From Oscillospiraceae bacterium (GTDB lineage: Bacteria; Bacillota; Clostridia; Oscillospirales; UBA929): a DNA stretch of 37,375 nucleotides. A program made the position numbers and the translations under genes. The stretch covers positions 1-37,375 of the forward strand of contig JAIRWH010000003.1 in assembly GCA_031253545.1 (NCBI GenBank), read 5' to 3'. Shown here one piece after another: positions 32,635-37,375 of the stretch. Position 1 is the first letter of the stretch; the number at the start of each line of letters is the position of its first letter. A model generated the notes under the pieces. The model had not been told where the DNA came from. It saw only the letters and a list, made by a program, of their open reading frames with translations, and ran no database searches.

Positions 32635-33342
32635 CTACCACTCCCGCGCGGCAAAGCCTTCCGGCGCTTCGGCAAGCACGGAGGATTCGCCGGACTGCGT
32701 TATGACGAACAGCCCGTGCTTTTGGGCGTAGCTTGTCACGCCCGCGGGCACTATGCCTCCCGCCACCGCGCCGATAATCTTCCTGCGGTCGTTGCGGCAA
32801 TCCATATAGGCGCGCACTTTCCCTATGCGCTCCAAGTGCTCGTCCACAAACTCGCGCCGCATTTCCGTCTCGACTTCCGCGAGCAGGATATATTCGCCGT
32901 TTTCGAGGATAGCGTCCACCTCGGCGACAACCTTGTTGTTTTCGGAGTATTCGTTGCGGCATGTCATGCGCGTGAACGCGTAGCCTAGCTCGTTGAACTT
33001 GGCGCGCAAGTCCGCCGTGAACATGGACTCAACCAACCTGCCGACGGTGTTTTGCAGCCCGCCCATGTTCTTGGACAATTCGGCCGCCAACTTTTCGGTC
33101 TTCGCTTGAGATTCGCGAAACTCCCGTTGAGCCTCGCGCCTTTCGCGCTCGTAGCGTTCATACCGTTCGTCGGCCTCGCGCTTGCGGCGCTCGTCTTCTG
33201 CTTTGTACTGCTCATGCCGCTCGTCGGCCTCGCGCTTGCGGCGCTCGTTCTCTTCCGCTATCCTGTCCAAGGTCGCCCACACCGACTCAAAGGTGTGGCT
33301 CTTCGCGCCGGCCAACGCTTGCTCCGCAGTCATGATGTCCAT
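32635..33342 (-). CDS. Coiled-coil protein with PD-(D/E)XK nuclease-like C-terminus (DUF3782-like)
   Basis: A 235-residue protein. The N-terminal half is a highly charged coiled coil, with an 18-residue unit (ERRKREADER plus an EQYKAE-like part) repeated twice. The C-terminal half has the order expected for a restriction-endonuclease fold: VVAEVDAILENGEYILLAEV, with Asp of EVD and a downstream EVE where active members carry E-x-K. IIGAVAGGIVPAGVTSYAQK and HGLFVIT finish the fold. DUF3782-type proteins with this layout are common in genomes with many repeats; function unknown. The missing Lys suggests it may be inactive. ATG at 33342 has GAGGGGG 10 nt upstream; earlier in-frame codons exist to 33372. 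It lies just downstream of tRNA-Gly on the same strand. Confidence 0.75.
   Translation of the reverse strand: MDIMTAEQALAGAKSHTFESVWATLDRIAEENERRKREADERHEQYKAEDERRKREADERYERYERERREAQREFRESQAKTEKLAAELSKNMGGLQNTVGRLVESMFTADLRAKFNELGYAFTRMTCRNEYSENNKVVAEVDAILENGEYILLAEVETEMRREFVDEHLERIGKVRAYMDCRNDRRKIIGAVAGGIVPAGVTSYAQKHGLFVITQSGESSVLAEAPEGFAAREW
33167..33248 (-). repeat. 54-bp in-frame tandem repeat in the coiled coil
   Basis: Bases 33167-33194 and 33221-33248 are identical over 28 bp with a 54-bp period, i.e. 18 codons, so the reading frame is kept. Confidence 0.8.
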
Positions 33343-33405
33343 ATAAACAAACCCCCTCAGGGTGCGGCACACAGTACCGACACCGCACCGTCAACGGGGT
33401 GGCTT

Positions 33406-33479
33406 TGGAGCGGGCGAAGGGAATCGAACCCTCGCGTCGAGCTTGGGAAGCTCGCATTCTGCCATTGAATCACGCCCGC
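33406..33479 (-). tRNA. tRNA-Gly(CCC)
   Basis: The minus strand gives GCGGGCG pairing with CGCCCGC in the acceptor arm, a D-arm with AATGGCAGAAT, the anticodon stem CGAGC/GCTCG with loop TTCCCAA (anticodon CCC), the T-arm GAGGGTTCGATTCCCTT, discriminator T and encoded CCA. Length is 74 nt with CCA. Confidence 0.95.
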
Positions 33480-33498
33480 GCATAGTTTGGCCACTTAA

Positions 33499-33527
33499 AT
33501 ATTACCACATCTTCTCCCGGCGCGCAA
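33499..33527 (-). promoter_or_regulatory. Promoter of tRNA-Gly within a 14-bp inverted repeat
   Basis: TTGCGC (33527-33522), 17 bases, TAATAT (33504-33499) on the minus strand, 20 nt before the tRNA. One arm of an inverted repeat (33512-33525 with 33571-33584) covers the -35 and spacer. Confidence 0.6.
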
Positions 33528-33649
33528 GTGGTTAATGCCGCAGGGAGCGGAGCGGTCGCGCAGCGAACAGGCGCGCCGGGAGAACCGGGAAGCCCCGCCG
33601 CTTCGTTTGCGACGCCCGGCGCAAAACCCCGTGTCCGGATACCCTTCGG

Positions 33650-33904
33650 CTATTTTGTCAGTTTGAGCAGCCGCGCGAGGAAAACCAAGAGGCAAGCGCC
33701 GCCGACGGCGACCGCAACGCTGACGAGCCACCCGCCGCCAAGACCCAAAAACGACGCTATGAACCCGCCCGCGACGCTGCCGGCGATGCCCAGCACGATG
33801 CTGAGCCACAGCGCCTTCTTTTTCACGCGCATGATTGCGCTCGCGAGCCAGCCGGCCAACGCGCCGACCGCCAACCAAACAACGATTCTGATGATGTCGC
33901 CCAT
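33650..33904 (-). CDS. YeaQ/GlsB-family small membrane protein (transglycosylase-associated)
   Basis: An 84-residue protein of three membrane helices: IIRIVVWLAVGALAGWLASA, then KALWLSIVLGIAGSVAGGFI and LVSVAVAVGGACLLVFL. The GALAGWLAS and GIAGSVAGGF motifs are typical of the transglycosylase-associated-protein family, linked to envelope stress (GlsB/YeaQ/YmgE); the exact function is not established. AGGGGGC lies 8 nt upstream of the ATG. The space 33528-33649 downstream is GC-rich with inverted repeats (GCGCCGGG/CCCGGCGC) and no gene. Confidence 0.88.
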   Translation of the reverse strand: MGDIIRIVVWLAVGALAGWLASAIMRVKKKALWLSIVLGIAGSVAGGFIASFLGLGGGWLVSVAVAVGGACLLVFLARLLKLTK

Positions 33905-33983
33905 GACACAGCCCCCTGAATATTATTCTGAAACCGCAAAAAGGAGGTTACGCTTTTTCCCGCACGAAGAGGGCGCGCGGGGG

Positions 33984-34307
33984 CTAAACGGAATCCCTTT
34001 GCCTTATGTATTCGATTATATCCCGATACGACTCCGCAGACAACTTTGCGGCCACGCCGCCCCCGAAATATGCGACATCGTCTATCGCCAGCCAGCGGCT
34101 TTTCTGGCCGTAAGTAAACTCGCAGACACAGTTACAGTCCAACGACGTCGCTTGCCTCGCAAGGTCGCTTTTCACATCGTTCAAGTTTTTCAGCTGCGCG
34201 CCGAACTTAAAGCTGAGGTCGGCGCTCACGGCGGATATTCTTTGACCTTCAACAATCGGTGTCTCAATGAAGATAACCCCGTTGAAGACGGTGGGGTACC
34301 CCCTCAT
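33984..34307 (-). CDS. Hypothetical protein paired with the DUF4177 gene
   Basis: A 107-residue protein not recognised with confidence. It includes VFNGVIFIETPIVEGQRISA, then KSDLARQATSLDCNCVCEFT and RWLAIDDVAYFGGGVAAKL. The central part has a faint likeness to YbjQ-type small domains, which may be chance. No signal or membrane helix; three Cys near the centre. The ATG at 34307 shares one base with the stop of the DUF4177 gene (TGATG), with AAGGGA upstream, so the two are co-translated. It may act with that partner. Confidence 0.6.
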   Translation of the reverse strand: MRGYPTVFNGVIFIETPIVEGQRISAVSADLSFKFGAQLKNLNDVKSDLARQATSLDCNCVCEFTYGQKSRWLAIDDVAYFGGGVAAKLSAESYRDIIEYIRQRDSV

Positions 34308-34498
34308 CACGCGTCCCTTTCCAAAATCGCCACGAATTCCTGCCGCGCGCCGCCAAAGCCGGGAATGTCGGCGGTGGCGCATGAATTCAATTTCCAACCT
34401 TGCTGCGCGTAAGCGTTTAGCGCCGCTTGCAACCTCTGCGGGTCGAACTTCCCCGAAAACCATTTGTCTTTCATTGTCAAGACATGGTACTCCTTCAT
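34307..34498 (-). CDS. DUF4177-domain small protein
   Basis: A 63-residue protein: MKEYHVLTMKDKWFSGKF, then LQAALNAYAQQGWKLNSCAT and GGARQEFVAILERD. The pattern of a beta strand, a helix ending in YAxQGWxL and a final strand is that of DUF4177. Such proteins are small and cytoplasmic, with unknown function. GAGAGGGGGG is about 8 nt upstream of the ATG. Its own promoter lies at 34674-34703, leaving a long leader of some 165 nt in which no regulatory RNA was recognised. Confidence 0.75.
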   Translation of the reverse strand: MKEYHVLTMKDKWFSGKFDPQRLQAALNAYAQQGWKLNSCATADIPGFGGARQEFVAILERDA

Positions 34499-34673
34499 GG
34501 TTTTTGCCCCCCTCTCAATTATGCCGCGGCACCCCGTGCCGTCCGCCGCTTTCTCCGCGCCCTTGCTCCGAATAACCTCGGATAAAGCAAAACCGGGAAA
34601 AGCGGAACGCGCTGTTTTTGCGGGTTTGCCGCATTGGTCGTTCCAAAAACAGATTTATCCGACAATTACCCTG

Positions 34674-34703
34674 AGTATATCACACGAAGCCCGGCGTTGT
34701 CAA
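34674..34703 (-). promoter_or_regulatory. Promoter of the DUF4177 gene pair
   Basis: TTGACA (34703-34698), 18 bases, TATACT (34679-34674) on the minus strand. Between 34499 and 34670 no gene is seen. Confidence 0.65.
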
Positions 34704-34799
34704 AACACGGCCCCGGCGCGGAATGACCCGCGCCACGTTGTTATCGCCCCGTGAGCGGGGCGGTAGTTGTAAGTTATTAGTGGTTAGTTTTTAGCAGAC

Positions 34800-34819
34800 G
34801 GGGGCGCGGGGGCGAAGCC
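34800..34819 (+). repeat. Dispersed 20-bp intergenic repeat, copy 2
   Basis: Identical to 29764-29783, and again followed by a GGGCGGCGGGCGGGAA-type tail. It lies in the gene-free stretch 34704-35015. Confidence 0.6.
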
Positions 34820-34851
34820 ATAAACCGGGCGGCGGGCGGGAACACGGCGCG

Positions 34852-34881
34852 TTGACAGCGCGGGCGCTTTTGTGCTATGAT
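34852..34881 (+). promoter_or_regulatory. Promoter of the phosphohexomutase gene
   Basis: TTGACA (34852-34857), 18 bases, TATGAT (34876-34881), leaving a leader of about 130 nt before the start codon. Confidence 0.7.
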
Positions 34882-35021
34882 AGGCGCAAGGTTACGCGGC
34901 AGGCGCGACGAACTGCGGCAACAGGGCTTTTGCCGTTTCCGGCCGCGGGGAGGAAGCGGGGGAGAGAGCCTTCGCTGACCCGCTTTCGGAGCAAAAAACA
35001 CAAAGGGGGCGGGCTTTGGGT

Positions 35022-36752
35022 ATGGCGGATGAATACAGGCGTGAATATGAGCGTTGGCTTTCTTCGGACGCGCTGAGCGAAGACGAGCGCGTGGAGCTGG
35101 AGGCTGTGCGCGGCGACGACGAGGCTGTGCGCGACCGTTTCTCCGCGCCGCTCGTGTTCGGCACGGCGGGTCTGCGCGGCGTGATGGGCGCGGGCATTAA
35201 CAGGATGAACGCGCACGTGGTGCGGCAAACCACCCGCGCGCTTGCCGCGCTTGTGCTGCGCGGGGGCGACGCGGCGGCGGAGCGCGGCGTGGCCGTGTGT
35301 TACGATTGCCGTGTCAATAGCCGCCTTTTCGCCGAGGAGGCGGCGAGAGTGCTCGCGGACGCGGGGGTGCGGGTGCGCCTTTTCGGCGATATGCGCCCCA
35401 CGCCGGAGCTTTCGTTTGCCATACGCGAATATGGCTGCGAGGCCGGCATAAACATCACCGCCTCGCACAACCCCAAGGAATACAACGGCTACAAGGTCTA
35501 TTGGGGCGACGGCGCGCAGATGCCGCCCTCCCACGCGGCCGTGGTGGCAAAGGAAAAAGACTCGCTCGACGTGCTCGGCTGCGCGCCGCGCGTAAGTTTC
35601 GGGGAAGCCAAGGCAAAAGGGCTTATCATGGAGCTGGGCGAGGAGACCGACGAGGCGTATCTTGCCAAGGTGCTCGCCTGCGCCGTGTCGCCTCAGGCGC
35701 GGCAGGCCGCCGCCTCGCTCCGCCTTGTGTATACGCCCTTCCACGGCACGGGGCGGTTGCTTGTGCCGGAAGCGTTGCGCCGCATGGGTTTCGGCTCGGT
35801 TTCATGCGTGGAGGAGCAGATGACCCCCGACGGCCTGTTTCCCACGGTCGCCTCGCCCAACCCCGAAAACAAAGAAGGTTTCGCGCTTGCCGTGGAAAAG
35901 GCGAGGGCCGAGGGCGCGAACCTCATTATCGGCACAGACCCCGACGCCGACCGCATGGGCTTGATGCTCCGCAACAACGAGGGCGAATATGTGACCCTTT
36001 CGGGCAACCAGGTGGGCGTGCTGCTGCTCGATTACCTCATACGCGCCAAGCGGCAGAACGGCACAATGCCGCGCAACCCGGCCTGCGTGAAGACCATCGT
36101 GACCACGGAAATGGCGCGCGCTGTGGCCGAAAAAAACGGCGTGGCCTGTTTTGACACCTTCACGGGGTTTAAGTTCATGGCCGAGCTGATAAAGGAGTTT
36201 GAGGCCGAGGACAGCCACTCGTACATATTCGCGTTTGAGGAAAGCTACGGATACCTTTGCGGCGACCACGCGCGCGACAAAGACGCCGTGGTGGCCTCCG
36301 TGCTCGCCGCGGAGATGGCCGCGTGGTATTCCATGCGCGGCATGACGCTCTACGAGGCCATGGAGGCGCTGTACGCCGAATACGGCTATTACGCCGAAAA
36401 CACGGTAAACCTTGTGATGCCGGGGCTTTCGGGCATGGAGAAAATGGCTCGGACAATGGCGCGTTTGCGCGGGGACGCGCCGGGCGACATAGCCGGCACG
36501 CCCGTGCTCGCCGCGCGCGATTACCTCGCCGGGCTGCGCGTGCCGCGAAACGGCGGCCGGGAGGCGCTGTCGCCCCGCGGCAGCGACGTGCTCGCCTATG
36601 AACTTGCCGACGGCACGGTGTTCATCGTGCGCCCGTCGGGCACGGAGCCGAAAATAAAGGTGTATGTGCTCACAAAGGGGGGCAGCCGCGCCGAGGCGGG
36701 CGAAAAGGCGCGCATGTATTCCGATTACGCGAAAACATTGGCGAATGATTGA
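35022..36752 (+). CDS. Phosphoglucomutase/phosphomannomutase family protein
   Basis: A 576-residue phosphohexomutase, interconverting hexose-6-phosphate and hexose-1-phosphate, and thus linking glycogen to glycolysis. The four domains are visible: LVFGTAGLRGVMGAGINRMN near residues 43-62; the phosphoserine loop INITASHNPKEYNGYKVYW with S148; the metal-binding loop GTDPDADRMG; the sugar-specificity loop FAFEESYGYLCGD; and the phosphate-binding RPSGTEPKIKVY near the end. The length matches the PgcA/PGM2-like group. ATG at 35022 lies 12 nt after AAAGGGGG; an in-frame TTG at 35016 is better spaced and may be the true start. The next gene overlaps by 8 nt. Confidence 0.93.
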   Translation: MADEYRREYERWLSSDALSEDERVELEAVRGDDEAVRDRFSAPLVFGTAGLRGVMGAGINRMNAHVVRQTTRALAALVLRGGDAAAERGVAVCYDCRVNSRLFAEEAARVLADAGVRVRLFGDMRPTPELSFAIREYGCEAGINITASHNPKEYNGYKVYWGDGAQMPPSHAAVVAKEKDSLDVLGCAPRVSFGEAKAKGLIMELGEETDEAYLAKVLACAVSPQARQAAASLRLVYTPFHGTGRLLVPEALRRMGFGSVSCVEEQMTPDGLFPTVASPNPENKEGFALAVEKARAEGANLIIGTDPDADRMGLMLRNNEGEYVTLSGNQVGVLLLDYLIRAKRQNGTMPRNPACVKTIVTTEMARAVAEKNGVACFDTFTGFKFMAELIKEFEAEDSHSYIFAFEESYGYLCGDHARDKDAVVASVLAAEMAAWYSMRGMTLYEAMEALYAEYGYYAENTVNLVMPGLSGMEKMARTMARLRGDAPGDIAGTPVLAARDYLAGLRVPRNGGREALSPRGSDVLAYELADGTVFIVRPSGTEPKIKVYVLTKGGSRAEAGEKARMYSDYAKTLAND

Positions 36753-37375
36753 AACCACCGCGTTGCCCGGCGGGGCGAGGCTCGTGTGCGAACACATGGC
36801 CTACGCGCGCAGCGTGGCGCTGGGCATATGGGTGGCCGGCGGGGTGTACGACGAGGGCGAGCGCAACGCCGGGGTGACCCACGCGTTGGAGCATATGGTG
36901 TTTAAGGGTACGCCGAGGCGCACGGCGGCGGCCGTGGCGGCGGATACGGATGCCATCGGCGGGCAGGTAAACGCCTTCACCGCGAAAGACCTCACGGGCT
37001 TTTACGCCCGCTGCCTCAACACGCATTTCCCCCGCGCCCTCGACCTGCTCGGCGATATATTCTTCAACGCGCTCTTGGAAGAGAGCGACTGGGAAAAAGA
37101 GCGCGATGTGATAATTGACGAGATTAGCCTCGCGAAGGACAACCCCGAAGAACTGGTCTGCGACGAGCTGTATTCCGCCGTGTACGCCGGGAAGCCGCTG
37201 GGAAGGCCCGTGCCCGGCACCGTGGCCGCGCTCGAGTCGCTCACGGCCGCGGACATCGCCGCCCACAGGCTCCGTACGCGCTTCGGGCCGCGCGTGGTGG
37301 TGTCGCTTTGCGGGGCGTATACGCCGGCAGACAGGCAGGCCGCGGAGGAGCGTTTTTCCGTGCTCGCGCCGAGCG
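36745..37375 (+). CDS. M16-family zinc peptidase, N-terminal part (runs off right edge)
   Basis: The frame is open from ATG at 36745 to the window end (210 codons). It has the inverted zinc motif H46-ALE-H50 in THALEHMVFKGT, with the third ligand E126 in DVIIDEISLAKDNPEE, 76 residues later, as expected. PGGARLVCEHM and RSVALGIWVAGGVYDE also match pitrilysin/processing-peptidase relatives such as YmxG/PqqL. There is no separate ribosome binding site; the start overlaps the 3' end of the mutase gene by 8 nt, so translation coupling is likely. The second, non-catalytic domain is beyond the window. Confidence 0.9.
   Translation, partial: MIETTALPGGARLVCEHMAYARSVALGIWVAGGVYDEGERNAGVTHALEHMVFKGTPRRTAAAVAADTDAIGGQVNAFTAKDLTGFYARCLNTHFPRALDLLGDIFFNALLEESDWEKERDVIIDEISLAKDNPEELVCDELYSAVYAGKPLGRPVPGTVAALESLTAADIAAHRLRTRFGPRVVVSLCGAYTPADRQAAEERFSVLAPS

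Noticed and set aside
33541-33650. tRNA-like or coding stretch beside tRNA-Gly
   Set aside because: Parts resemble a T-arm when read quickly, but no cloverleaf can be closed and no ORF with a start site is present. It is best described as GC-rich inverted-repeat spacer.

Overview
The window reads as chromosomal DNA of a GC-rich, monoderm, anaerobic-type Bacillota, most likely an uncultured Clostridia lineage. The evidence is the paired glgC/glgD of Firmicutes glycogen operons, a CheC/CheD chemotaxis pair, a HicAB module, a holin-like type I toxin locus, Lgt with lipobox proteins, strong AGGAGG-type ribosome binding sites, and many sigma-A promoters with TTGACA, 17 bases and TATAAT-like hexamers. 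No species is claimed.

Layout. 1-115: start of a PadR-family regulator on the minus strand with its own promoter inside an inverted repeat. 347-2396: a PEP/pyruvate-binding-domain protein and CrcB fluoride channel. 2403-6904 (minus): a lipoprotein with a transglutaminase-like fold that lacks its catalytic Cys, tRNA-Ser(GGA), an 810-residue protein joining a degenerate serine-recombinase domain to a DUF2339-like polytopic membrane domain, and a DsbA-family oxidoreductase. 7060-9995: nnrD plus a ThuA-like protein, then an ECF sigma factor overlapping a probable anti-sigma protein. 10152-11016: rpmE (L31) and a convergent DUF5610-like protein.

11395-23570 is one long co-directional run: pduL, glgB, glgC, glgD, glgA, glgP, metG and a GH13 amylase/neopullulanase-type enzyme. 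It has 4-8 nt overlaps at pduL/glgB, glgB/glgC and glgC/glgD. Together these make ADP-glucose, build and branch glycogen, and break it down; a phosphohexomutase at 35022 supplies or consumes glucose-1-phosphate from a separate promoter. 23731-29480 is a chemotaxis group (cheA, cheW, cheC, cheD) with uvrB inserted between cheW and cheC. Both active-site Asn positions of CheC are substituted.

29500-31128 is an accessory stretch: a 39-bp direct repeat, a compact type I toxin-antitoxin locus with convergent promoters and a shared hairpin, a small unknown ORF, and a hicAB module. After it come a DUF4190-like Pro-rich membrane protein, Lgt, a coiled-coil/PD-(D/E)XK-like protein, tRNA-Gly(CCC), a YeaQ/GlsB-type membrane protein, a DUF4177 protein with a partner, the phosphohexomutase, and the start of an M16 zinc peptidase that runs off the right edge.

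The items most worth following are the dead-recombinase/membrane fusion, the type I toxin locus, the CheC with altered phosphatase sites, the Cys-less transglutaminase lipoprotein, and a possible structured leader RNA at 11104-11260. All assignments come from reading the sequence; no database search or folding program was run.
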